DNA from: Leptodactylus fallax
Taxonomy: Eukaryota; Chordata; Amphibia; Anura; Leptodactylidae
Direction of reading: 5' to 3'
DNA length: 64,000 nt
Assembly (NCBI GenBank): GCA_947044405.1
Contig: CAMRHE010000656.1
Location: 77,001 to 141,000 of the forward strand
The notes beneath the pieces were generated by a model. It had not been told where the DNA came from, ran no database searches, and saw nothing but the letters and a program-made list of their open reading frames with translations. Made by a program: the position numbers and the translations under genes. How positions within the stretch are numbered: position 1 is the stretch's first letter; every line of letters starts with the position of its first letter. Positions 10,084-21,418 of the stretch are shown here, one piece after another.

Positions 10084-10719
10084 AATAAAAAATGGAGTGT
10101 TACCCACTCCTTCTTTCTCCCTTTGTTTCATTGTAGACACAGTCTCTGTTTCTGGCACTCTGTCTATGATGTCAGTGACATCCCCCTCCCACCTGTGGCC
10201 AATGCAGCCAATCACCGGCCTCAGTGGTCATGTGGTAGCTGGTCATATTTTCACTGCAGGACCAGAACCTCTGAAGTGATGATGTCATTGCTGGAGCTCT
10301 GAAAATGGAAACGGAAGGAGACCAGGAGCTGAGGGGACAGATTCATTAATTTTGTAAATCTTTTAATTTGTTTGTAACGTATCTGGAGAAAGATAAAGCT
10401 GGATTACCCTTTTCTTAATGCAGCTCCCTTTGATGATGAGTTGATCACAGGTTCCAGTCACTGAGTGAACTAGAAGTGGCTATAAACTTATTGACAAAAT
10501 AAGTCACCCACCGAGATGTAAACTTCAAATTGCTGCCAAACTTGGCATGCAGTTATATTTCGGGCACATGTGTAAATGATTACAGATTTGGTCTAATTAG
10601 AGACTGGGTCTTGCCACAGGAAGGAGTAAAAGTGCTTTCCCCTGCCCTATTGAAAAAGCTTTCCAAAGCTACTTTTGGGTAGTGTACCTCTTGGTGATAA
10701 ATCGTTAATTACTAGACAT
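10084..10719. other. No gene recognised
   Basis: No supported coding frame. Part of 10600-10719 may be the outer end of the Tc1 relic that follows. Confidence 0.4.
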
Positions 10720-11300
10720 GCCTCTACAACGCACTCAAAGATGTTTTGCCTGATTTAGAATTTGAGATGGGACACATTGCTGAACTGAGACATGTAGGAT
10801 GGTCGTTGCAAGGAATTACCGTCATCTAGGCTGCTCTGACCTAACTGTGAGGAGCAGTATCTCTGTGAGGGCATGCACACATGGTGAACAGGCTCCAGAC
10901 GGCTAAAGCAGATCACCAGCAGAGCGGATCATCTGATCAGCCTCGGTGCCCAAAGCAAGGCCTGTAAGGTTATGATTGGGTGAGTTGTAGTTGTAGAAGA
11001 AATTGACTGACCTGCACAAAGTCCTGACCTTAACCCCATCTAACATCTTTGGGAGGAATTACAGCAGAGACTATAAACCAGGCCCCTCTTATCTAGTATC
11101 AATAGTCTTCTGGTTGAATGGGCAAAAATTCACATAGACGTTACCCCAAATCTTGTTGAAAGCCTTCCAAGAAGAGTGGGAGCTGCAGAGGGGGGACCAA
11201 CTCCGTATTAATGCCTGTGAATTTAGAATGGGATGTCATAAAAATTTCCTGTAGGTGTAATATGTAGGGTTCCTCATTACTTCTGTGCATGTGATATATC
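10720..11300 (+). pseudogene. Tc1-C: ancient Tc1 relic with internal deletion
   Basis: Two pieces of a Tc1 transposase are recognisable. 10755-10975 reads HIAELRHVGWS..GITVI with several stops, which is the N-terminal DNA-binding region. 11010-11205 reads SPDLNPI.HLWEE (DDE glutamate region), then LLVEWAKIHIDVTPNLVESLPRRVGAA in a decayed frame. The catalytic middle is missing. The right part ends with AATGGGATGTCAT..TTCCTGTAGGTGTAAT, typical of the 3' terminal region of one vertebrate Tc1 family. It is much older than Tc1-A or Tc1-B. Boundaries are approximate. Confidence 0.75.
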
Positions 11301-12798
11301 AGCTTCAAGACATAGAAGCAAATCCATCAGCCCTTCTGTTCTCCTGGATCAGCACACTGCTAACCTGAGGAGACGCTTCTATAGATACTTAGCTATCACT
11401 AGACTCCCCGTCAGACAATAATGACACCATGTGGCTGATGTCATGTCTTGTGCACCAGTTTACTGCTGTACAAGCCATGTCAAAAATCACATTTTATGTC
11501 TGTATTTGCCAAAAATTTGTATAACTCCCCACCCCCATTTGTGCCATACCAGCCACTTTTCTTTACCACAAGGAGGTAGGGGTTTGCATCTCTGAAAGCT
11601 GAACATTATTTGCAATAGAAAACTGGTACAAGTAATGGCTGAAATCTACTCCTGGCCATAGCTGGGGCAAATTTACATTTCTGGCTCATGGACCACCTGA
11701 GATAACACGAAAATAATTTTGGTGCGTCTGACTCTGGCACGGCTTTTCATGAGGACCAGCGTAGTATATTCCTACATTTTTATAGCAGAGGGAAGGCATT
11801 ATGCAGTCATGTAAAAACACAAATAAGAAATGTTATTTAGTAGAACAGAAATGTCAGGGCAAGTGACCGGTCCTCTTTTATTGACCACAAGGCTTCCTAA
11901 CAATAGACAGACACATACCACAGCTATTGCTTTGTACCTGCTCTGCATCATTGACCTCACACCTCTTTAGTGTAATATTTGGTACTTGGGCATGTAAGCT
12001 GGAGACATGTTAGGACTTGTTGTTACTCCATACTTTCCATTTTGTTCCCTTTATTCAACTTGATAAAAAAACATTTTTCATCAGAAGTGGAGTCTGGTGG
12101 GAGGTCAGGAGTAAAGTGTTTCCGGACTTACAGGCGGCATACGAGAGTATATACTGAATATTTATGCTGCCTTTTTTGTCGGTGATCTCTTGTTTTTATT
12201 TTAATAGACCCATATTCAGTATAGCTAATAAGTGAACAAAGGCATCATAGTGATCTCTTACGTTCGAAGTCCTACCTCTTTGTGGCTCTGCTGTCAGTAC
12301 TATATACAGTATGGGACAGTTCACTGTGATACATTTCGGCCTCATCTCCAAACTGCATTCAAGACGGGAAATATGGTTGTACGGGCTGAATTTTTCAGTC
12401 TGGATTCCTCCATGTGCATGGGGCCGATAGCAGGAATAGAAACACACCTTTTAGGTCTAAAATGTCTCTAAACCAGACATTTTGGGCCCCCCAGATTCCC
12501 TTTAAATCCCCCACTGATACCAGCAGTGCCACTTCATTGGTTTCTTCAGTGATGATATCGCATATATCATTTATGCGATCGCTGTAACCAGTTACTTGGC
12601 TTGGGTGACACTTGAATGTTCGGTACATAACTGCTGAGACTACAGATGTGTCATTATTGGTCCCTATGAATATAGGTTTATTAAAACAGTCATGTGAAGC
12701 GTGGATCACTAGAGGGGCATTGTTAGATCAAGCACAGCATTTCCGAGTAAAAAATAGGTAATAAGGGAGCCTATTGTTATATCATGGCCCAGGTCCCC
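11301..12798. other. No gene recognised
   Basis: Non-coding. Only short frames without recognisable domains. Confidence 0.4.
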
Positions 12799-13087
12799 TT
12801 AAAGGGGTTGTTCAAGAATCCATGTGTTTTGGATACTGAGGATCTATCCACAGGATAATTCATCAGTATGTGATCTGTGGGGGTCCAACAACCGGACCGA
12901 TCAGCTGATCTGGCTGCGAGAAACTGTATACATCTCATACAGCCGTAAGCAGATCTGTTCCTATTCAAGTGAATGTGAGCAGAGCCGCAGTTTCCGGGTG
13001 CTACCACTACAGTGATGGACCCCAACCAATCAGATACTGATGACCTATCCTATCCCAAGCTCATGGTGTGATGGACAACCCCTTTAT
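12799..13087. mobile_element. TTAA-type MITE
   Basis: Starts TTAAAGGGGTTGTTCAAGAA and ends ATGGACAACCCCTTTAT. The termini are inverted repeats (AAAGGGGTTGTYC), with TTAA on the left and a one-base-mutated TTAT on the right. It has no coding capacity. The same end motif recurs in other short elements of this window (18303, 32550, 56463). Confidence 0.72.
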
Positions 13088-14379
13088 TGGATCTTCTAGC
13101 TTGAATGCATTGAAACTTGATTTTACTAGTATAAACTTGGCCCCGAGCTTCCTGGGTTTTGGCTGGGATCTTATAAATGTGCAGTTTTGCTTTGCTGTTC
13201 TTTCGTTAATTGTGGTAGGATTCTTGGATGATTTTGTAGGAACAGAAGTAATGGCTTTAAGGCAGAACATGCCTCATCCATTGCCTGGAACTAGTACTTT
13301 TACCCACATGGGTTAATTCTTTTTTTTTTTTTTTTAATGGAAAGACCCAAGTCTTTCCATTGCATTGCATTGTTCTGATCTAAGGATTTAGTCATTTAAA
13401 GTGGCTTTAAACACTTCAAAGCAGCAAAGCCTTTAATATCAGGCTGTTAGTGGTGCGTCAGTCAGGTATAATGCTGGGTGGATGTGTACTTAAGGGCCAC
13501 AATAAATACCAGTTATAAGCTTTTTCTAACATGGTGAATGAAACAAAATGTATAATACTAGTCTGCACTGCTTAAATTGTATCGCTGCTTTTCGTTTTAT
13601 GCAAAACTGCTATGCTTTTGAGCAGAGCAAAGCTAGGTCTCCATGGTCACATTTAGTTGCCCATGAAGCACAGATACAATAGTGGGATGTCCCCTATCTA
13701 CATATCGCATGCGTTTTCATTGTCTCCATATGGAGGAAAAAAGTCATGGGGTGGCAGAGAGCTTTGCAGGGATTCTCACCATGTCAGAGTTCTTGCAGTT
13801 TTTCCATCCATAGGAAATATTGAGGTAGAGTACTAGTCATTCTAATGCACGAGTTTACCAACACTCCTGGGCATATTGAAATCTTACATCTCTTAGGCTG
13901 TATTCAGACAACCAATTTTTTTTTTTAATTCTCTGTAGTGCCTCTGGGTAAAAAAATAAATAAATAAGATTCAGATTCAAGTGTGCTCAGTGTGTAGTCT
14001 GAGGAAATCTCTGGCTGCATGTGTTATTTTGAGCTGGGAAAAGGGACAAGAATTAGAACAAGAGTCTGCATGAAAAAACTGAAGTGTGTATGGCCCTATT
14101 CACTTTCATGGGTGCAGTATGCAGTTGGGACTCCTCCATATACCTAGACTATTAGAACAGCGGCTGAGAGAAACATTCATCTCATGACCTCTGTCCCCCA
14201 AGCCCTGATACCTTACAATAATGGCAGTAGAGATCGGCAGTTGTCCCTGGTGACTACACAGGAGATGCTCTTGCGCAGGCAACAGGGACGAATGCCGATT
14301 TCTGCTTTCCTCATTGTATCAGGGTTTAGGGAAAAACGATTGAGAGATGAATGTTTCTTTTGGGCGCTGTTAATGTCAG
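13088..14379. other. No gene recognised
   Basis: Non-coding, with T-rich runs near 13319-13336 and 13916-13926. Confidence 0.4.
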
Positions 14380-14645
14380 TTGTTTGTGGGGCCGCTAAAG
14401 AGGATTACACGCTGTGTGGGGCACTAATGGGGAATTGCCCTGTGTGTTGGGGGAGGCAACAATACGTCATTGTAACATGTGGAGGCCACTAATGGGGCAT
14501 TATACTGTGGGGGGGGGGGCAGTAATGTCCCATTAGTGTTCCACCCACAATATTATGCTTCTTAATGCCCCCACACAGTTTAATGCTCCCCTGCACAGAG
14601 TAATGCCACATTGACCACACAATATAATGCTTCTTAGTGATCCCT
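14380..14645. repeat. Degenerate GGGGCCACTA-type minisatellite
   Basis: Repeated phrases of the type GGGGCACTAATGGGGAATTGCCCTGTGTG and GAGGCCACTAATGGGGCATTATACTGTGGG, then partly inverted copies (AATGCCCCCACACAG, AATGCTTCTTAATG). The unit is about 35-45 bp. Related runs occur at 16585-16690 and 20625-20715. Confidence 0.6.
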
Positions 14646-15713
14646 GTACAATGTACTGCAGTACATTGCACATAGATGCTCTCTGTGTTATAGGGAATGG
14701 CAGCCAAGAGGCAGTAGATTGTCCTTCTGGCTCTCATGTAAGACAGTTGTGGCCCTGGAAATGATGTAGTAGACACAGCTCCTGCGTATTAGTACAACAC
14801 TGAGTGTTAAGGGGTTAGCTAATGTATATAGTGGGAAGCCCCGCAGTTTGCTATCTTGCCTGATCCTTTGTTCCCTCAGAAGATAAGCAGTGCCCTGTTG
14901 TCTGCCAGTTATTTCTGCTCAGCTGGTCTGGTGCATATTTATGTGATAGTTGGGGGCAGATAGTACTACATACAATTTGTCACTGGCCACGTAGACACTA
15001 TACAGCGGTGGTACAGCCCATATTTCCTACCACGTCTCTACTCAGTTCCACTGTAAATAAAGGGCACCAGAGAGGCCTCCTAATTTTAGAGAGTCAGTGG
15101 GTGTCTGAGTGTTGCCCAAGGTGTAAAAAGCAGTTATGAGAGCCCTCTTGTCACTTCTGAGAACTTAAAGGGTGTCTGAGTTAAAGGGGTCTCTTTGACT
15201 ATGATAATGATAACTTATCCTTAGGATATATTATAAGAGATTTTTTGGTTTGAAATCTTTGCAAGCCTGTTATGTACGTATAGAGTTGCTTGCTTCCAGT
15301 GGGTGCTGGAGGCAAAGTTTTTGTTTTTCCAGCTGGTAGAACCAATTTGCATAGCTTTTCTCCACTGCAGAATGCAAATTAAGATGCTCATTAAGAGTAT
15401 ATAGTAGCAAAGCAAATATGGCTGCATACAGGCTGTCTTTTGCAGGGGCTGGAGGGAGAGGATATTTCTCTGCTGCTCATCTAGAGTTACCATCCTTATA
15501 TAGTATATGCCAGTGCTTTATTATAGGTAGGTAGAGGTCTATTATAGGTAGAGGTCTGACCTCTGGGATCTCACAGAGCCAACTGATGACTGTACAGTAG
15601 TCCTAGTGGTAGAGTGTGCACCTCCTTGTAAAAAGAATTGGGCTGTGCTATAATTCCTTGCACAGTAGATGGCTGACCACTGTGAAGCGGTATTCCCACC
15701 TTATAAAGTGATG
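14646..15713. other. No gene recognised
   Basis: Non-coding, short frames only. Confidence 0.4.
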
Positions 15714-16244
15714 CCATATACCACAGGTGTCAAACACAAGGCCCGCGGGCCGAATCCGGCCTGCTGCCTTCTGTTATCCGGCCCGGCACTTATCTGGCCC
15801 GCCGGAGGGCGGCATTTTTTATTGTCTATGTAATGTAAACCAGCCCAGGACAGGCCGCTTAAAAAAAAAAAAAAAAAAAAACAAAGCTGCGCGATACCTG
15901 TCCTGGGCTGGTTTACGAGACATCTGCATGTCAGCGCAGGCGGCGATACAATGACGTCATCGCGCCTCCTACGCTGAACGCAGACGTCGCGGACAAGAAG
16001 AAGAGGAGGAGGCGGCGCCTGCATCAAGGCATCGAGGTAGGTGAAATAAGTTTTTTTTTTCTATATATAAATAGGCCGTTGCCTGCAGGAGTATCCCCGG
16101 CACGTAACGGCCTATTTACTTATCGATCCCCGCTGCTGGTTGTGGCCACCCCCGCTTCCCTTTCTGCTATGGGACGCAGAAGCAGCTGTGTGCAGGAGTG
16201 GGGATGGTAAGTGAGGCCGCGGCCGGCGAACCCCATCAAATACT

Positions 16245-16580
16245 ACTATTATTATACTCCGGGGACTTTTCAGACCCCGGAGTATAATAATCGGAGACCC
16301 AGGGGAGGTGATAAACATAAAAACCAGAGTTACTCACCTCTCCGGCGATCCAGTGTTACTCCCAGCAGGCTTCGGCCTTCTTTGGTGACGTCGCAGGCGT
16401 CACGTGAGCCGGGCCGACGTCATTATGTCACGACGCCGGTCTGTGCGACATAGAAGAAGGCCGAACGCAGGGAGAGCACCGGAACCCAAGTAAGTAACAC
16501 TGGTTTTATGTTTGTCACCACCTGGGTCTCCGATCATTATACTCTGGGGTCTGAAAAGACCCCAGAGTATAATAATAGTT
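16245..16580. repeat. Long inverted repeat nested in the hAT element
   Basis: Left arm (from ATTATTATACTCCGGGG at 16248) and right arm (ending CCAGAGTATAATAATAG near 16577) pair over about 95 bp. Each arm also contains its own small palindrome (TACTCCGGGG..CCCCGGAGTA). The centre is GC-rich (16350-16480). Probably a MITE inserted in the larger element, or a diversified core. Confidence 0.75.
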
Positions 16581-16584
16581 CATG

Positions 16585-16690
16585 GGTGGGGGGGTCACTA
16601 TGGGACATAATACCATGTGCAGGGGCCACTATGAAGCATAATACCGTGTGCAGGGGCCACTATGGAGCATAATACCGTTTGCAGGGGTAA
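16585..16690. repeat. ~37-bp tandem repeat (CACTATGGAGCATAATACCGTGTG)
   Basis: Three units of GGGG.CACTATGGAGCATAATACCGTGTGCA in direct order, related to the runs at 14380-14645 and 20625-20715. Confidence 0.8.
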
Positions 16691-17009
16691 ACGGTATCTG
16701 TATTAATTTTTGATATATTCAGAAAAGGATGAGGATAGTATGTAACATGCCAATGTCTTAGGTTTTAACAATACATTATGTTCTTCCTGGTTGCCCTCAA
16801 AGGGCTGATTGTAACAGTAGTAATGTACAAATGTAACTACTCCTTAATAGCTCGCTTAACTGTTAAGGAGAAGTTACTTTTATACATGTGTAAAATAATC
16901 TTGGCCCTTCAAGGTACCCCGTGAGGCTGAAGTGGCCCCCGGTGAAAATGAGTTTGACACCCCTGCCATATACCATCTCCTTATGAACGGTGGGGGTCTC
17001 ACCTCTCAC

Positions 17010-17509
17010 CAGGGCTGTGGAGCCCAAGTCAGGACTAATTCAGAGTCAGAGTCTGAAAAAAGTTACCAACTCTGGCTTCATATTAAAATGATATTTTTTG
17101 CTGCAAGGAGTTTGTATGTTCTCCTCGTGTTTGTGTGGGTTTCCTCCAGGTACTCCGGTTTCCTCCCACACTCCAAAGACATACTGATAGGGAATGTAGA
17201 TTGTGAGCCCTATATGGGACAGTGACTGATAATGTCTGTAAAGTGCTGCAGAATATGATGGCGCTATATAGAGAAATAAATAAAATATATAATATATTGC
17301 TTATTATTTTATATGATATTGTATTATACAATTTTTAATATTGTATAATTATCCACACATATAGTTTGATGCATATTTACTTTGATAGGGATTCAGTCAC
17401 TGGTTTTATCATGAGGAGTTTTACTTCTGACTGACCATGACTGTTAGCCATTAATGAAGGAGTCAGGCTGTGGAAAAATATGCTTTGGCCTACCAACTCC
17501 ACAGCCCTG
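17010..17509. mobile_element. hAT-like MITE (CAGGGCTGTGGAG ends), 500 bp with nested SINE
   Basis: Left end CAGGGCTGTGGAG and right end CTCCACAGCCCTG are perfect inverses. The flanking octamers are CCTCTCAC (17002-17009) and CCTCTGAC (17510-17517), a TSD with one mismatch. A 5'-truncated V-SINE occupies 17098-17285, so the MITE itself is about 310 bp. Confidence 0.85.
17098..17285 (+). mobile_element. 5'-truncated V-SINE
   Basis: Contains GCAAGGAGTTTGTATGTTCTC, the conserved central block GTTTCCTCCAGGTACTCCGG and the tail TAAAGTGCTGCAGAATATGATGGCGCTATATA, followed by AAATAAATAAAA. It is the same family as 9806-10083, plus orientation, and lacks the tRNA head. Confidence 0.88.
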
Positions 17510-18302
17510 CCTCTGACACCTACGCCAATGCTGGGAATGACGGATGCAGAGAACACCACTAATATGAGCACCATCACTGAGCTTGGGCCTGCCTTCTATA
17601 ACTGAATCATGGAACTTGCAAGAGCCAGTTGTAATAATACAGAGAGTAAATTGCAAATTGTAACTCAACCTGACACCTAGACTCTAAGAGAGAACAACTG
17701 TCATGTATACCTCTGTCCAAAATCCACACCATCTGTATAGAAGGTAGTGCAGTCTCTACATGGAGCAGTTATCATAGGATCAGTCTTCTGCTTTTATTTT
17801 TAACCAAAGAAGCCATCTGATTTATGTCTGCAACAGTTTATATACATGAGGCCTATTGTCTGGATGAAAAGTCTAGTGCAAGCCACAGGCAGCGGCCGGC
17901 ATGTCAGTGAGCGGGATCAGCCTATCCCGTTTGTTTTGGTAACATAAGTAATTTGATACGGTAAGAAGACAATAAAATAGGGAGCAGCCTCAGAGAGATT
18001 TTGTTACGGACTTGTACATGCCCCCTGCAGCTTATATATCTTTATGGTATACCGCTTGTTTAGTGGATTGCCTAGGCAAGTGTAGTTCCTTTCCACTTCT
18101 TTCGTATATTTTCAGACAATTGCCTACCTCTGTAGGAAATCTTAGATCTATTGTATTAAATATATATGCATTTGCGTTCTGCGTGCAGTAGAGAGCACAG
18201 CACTTATTCTGTGAAATGTCGCGTCAGACAGCTTTATGAGGTAAACCATAGCTGCATAGTACTAGAAAGGGACTGCCTTATTGCTTTGCTGTTCTTATGT
18301 AC

Positions 18303-18587
18303 TTAAAGGGAGTCTATCACCAGAGCCCAGTATATCAACCCAGACCTGCAGATTGATAAGATAGCTTCACTTGAATCTAACAGTGTTTTTACCTTGTGAA
18401 ACAATACTTCCTCTGTTTGTAACAATGAGGCCTTTGCTCCAAAGAGCTCATTCACATATTGACAAAAACAGTGACATCTTGGCACCAATTCAAAAGGGGA
18501 AAACAATATTTGATTCAGGTGATGCTAACTTATCTATGTGTGATGGATGGGTTAATATGCTGGGTTCTGGTGACAGACTCCTTTTAA
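18303..18587. mobile_element. TTAA-flanked MITE, 285 bp
   Basis: The left terminus TTAAAGGGAGTCTATCACCA and the right terminus (inverse of TTAAAAGGAGTCTGTCACCA) pair for about 35 bp, with TTAA intact on both sides. No coding capacity. TTAA duplications are typical of piggyBac-type elements; the family assignment is inference. Confidence 0.85.
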
Positions 18588-18680
18588 GGATGTTATCCTA
18601 GAAATCCCCCTTTTCTTTTTGGGTGTGCAGCTAAAAGGCAAATAGGTGGTATAATCATTATAATTCTATTTTACTTTTAG

Positions 18681-18808
18681 GCTTCGCTAAAGGTTGTTCA
18701 TTGCCGGATGTGGCTCTGACCTTCACACACTTGCTGTTCTCCTTTCACCTTTTTTGCTTGCAAGACGAAGAAACGGGTACAGACATGGCCGGCCATGTAT
18801 CCCCTACG
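18681..18808 (+). other. KRAB-ZNF exon 1: 5' UTR and first 8 codons (inferred)
   Basis: A pyrimidine-rich acceptor ending TTACTTTTAG (18671-18680) precedes the exon. The ATG at 18785 gives MAGHVSPT, then the donor ACG|GTAATT at 18809. It joins in phase 0 to [10 protein letters not shown] of the KRAB exon, as expected. Support is from frame, splice sites and position only; the real promoter and transcription start are not visible. Confidence 0.55.
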
Positions 18809-21387
18809 GTAATTTAGTTTTTCTATTTTAATATGTTTTCAACAATATGTGTAAATCATTTAGTACAAGTCTGCAGAGGATTGTACAGGCTTAAGAAACA
18901 CGGCTGCTTTCTTCCAGAAATAGAGTTGCAGTTTTATGTGGTATTGGAATGCAGCCTCATTCTCTCAAATAGAGTTTAGCTCCCCCCACAATGTCTTTAT
19001 GCCTTGGTAGGTTTTACGGACAAGAGTTGTCCTGGTGGGATATCCCCTTTAAACCCTTAAAGGCATTTTTCCAGGATGACAATTTTGATAGCCTATTGTT
19101 TAGGCTATTGACAGTAGATTGGTAGGCCCATGGTGCTTGGCTGAGCTCTGCGGGCTCTTCATTGTTTACCATGATGAGTCTACCTGCATACCATCTACTT
19201 AGTCTGATCCCCACCGATCATATATTGATTGCCTATCCTAATAACAGGACATCAGTATCGTGTGTCCGGCAAGCCTACTTTGGGACTTTAGGAACAAGAC
19301 TTTGTTTCATTTTTCATCAATTCTCTCCAAAAACCATAGCCTTTTTCATTTTTCTGTTGACAAAGCTGATGTTTTGGGCTACATATAATTCATTGGTTCA
19401 AGAGGTTTTCTGGGACTATAGTATTTATGACCTATCCTTAGATTGATGATGGTCCAACACCTGGTACACCCATTGGTCAGCTGTATGAGCAAGCCATGGC
19501 AATTATGGCCTCCTCTTCTTATGCTAGTGATGTCATGTTCATTGGACACATTGCCATATTGCATGGATGAATGGGACAAAGCTGCATTACCAAGCACAGT
19601 CACTATACAATGTACAAATAATAAAAGAGAATGTGGGGTCGAGAGTTAGGTTACAATGATGGATAATTGCCAGAGAACCCGGTCAAAACTTAGGTGCTTA
19701 AAGTGGTTGTATGAGCTTATAATACTGATGACCTTTGGATAGGTTATCATTCTGAGATAGGTGGAGACCCTCCAGATCAGCTATTTCAAGCAACAATGGC
19801 TCTCTGCTTCACAGGTCATGGGACGTCACGTTCATTGGTAACATGCCTGTTTGCAGGTCAGTTCCAGTTAAGTTAATAGTTTTCACTATAGAGGCCACAA
19901 CTGATCGATTGATGATTTATTCAGAGAATATTCATCAATCTTATCCAGTAAACCCCTTTAACCTTTATTAGTTTTTTTTTTTTGTTTGTTTGTTTTTTTA
20001 GGGAAGAAATTTTACCATTATTTTTTTGTGGGGTTTGTTTTATTACTAATTTTTTTTGCAGGGAAGATTATAGTTCATAATCTGCTATCTGTACTTCTCA
20101 GAAAAACAGCTGTTCTGACACTGGTTTTACATTTTGTTCGCATCAGGCAATGGCTTTAAGTAATGAATTAATATAATTAATGAGTCATTATGATTGTGAC
20201 AGCGCCATATATCTGTGCCTTTTCTTTGTTTTGCAACTATTAAAAAAATAATAATAATTAACAATCTTTATAAAAAATGTTAAAATCTAAAATCTTTTGA
20301 TTGCACCTGTATTGTTCTGGAATACCTGCTATTCATTTCTACAGCATTATTACTTGTCAGTGTAAAATTAAGTCAAGCCTGTGCCATGGACTAACAGGCT
20401 TTCACTAATGGTAGATTTGGTGGCCGGTGGTACTTTCCGCCTTTTATGGTAACACATTGGCCCCACAAGATCTCGTTGCAGGATGCCAATAGTTGAGGTC
20501 AATAGTGACCACAGCATCAGAGGAATTAAACTGCTGGGATCTGAGTTACCTGTGATCCCAGTGGTTGCTGCACGATTCCAGCTTTTTTTTTATGACATCT
20601 GCTACTGAACTTGTGGATACAGTGGTAATAGTGGTCGGGCCACTGTGGGAATATAATGCTGTGTGGGGCCACTGTGGAGCATATAATACTGTGTGGGGGC
20701 CACTGTGGAGTGGCACTATTAACAGTATCAGGCCCTGTTCACATGGTGGAATCTGGCACAGATTTTGCAGTGGATTTCGCCCCTAAATCTGCAGCAGATT
20801 CCTCCCTCATTCTGCCTCCTATTGAAACTAATTGGAGCAGGAAGCTGGAAAAAAAAAAGGCGTCCTGCTGGATCTTGCTGCAGAATCTGCAGCTGATTCA
20901 GAGGCCGCAGCTTGAGACTCCCCATTGGTTAGACTCATTCATTTGGGCCTAGTCAGTGGTGGAAATCCGCAACAGAATGCTGATGTTCTGCACCATGAGC
21001 CAGGGGCAGAAAATAAAGAATATGAGGCAGATGTCCACCTCAAATTCCTCTTTACTTTAAGATGTCCGAACAGGTTGTATCTACTTGTATGGAATGGACT
21101 TTATTACAGTCCACTCCAGTAGGCATCCCTAAGCAAAAAAACACCCAATTTCGATTGTTTTTTTTCTGCATTGTGCATGAGTTACTCCAAAAGGGGCCCA
21201 CTGGGGCTCTGTCGCCCAAGGGCCCACACAAACCTGGAGTCGGACCTGTATATAAGAGTGTTAAAGGATTTAAGACCCTTAATAGGGCATTCATGACCAC
21301 ATGTCTATTCCTCAGCATATCAATACTATAAAATTTGCTCCTTTAACATAAGTACCATAATTGTGGTACAGCACTTGTACATTTATT

Positions 21388-21418
<31 letters not shown>

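Larger units (their letters stand above)
15722..16965. mobile_element. hAT-type non-autonomous DNA transposon with perfect 8-bp TSD, 1244 bp
   Basis: Termini are CACAGGTGTCAAAC on the left and the complement of CAGGGGTGTCAAAC on the right. The octamer CCATATAC lies directly outside both ends (15714-15721 and 16966-16973). Eight-bp duplications and short CA.G.G ends are the hallmark of hAT elements. There is no transposase frame. The interior carries a 19-bp palindrome around an A-run (15833-15916) and a nested palindromic element (16245-16580). Confidence 0.93.

Noticed and set aside
13061..13316. Opposed 69- and 82-aa frames
   Set aside because: They overlap a MITE end, have no domain, and coding bias is not apparent.
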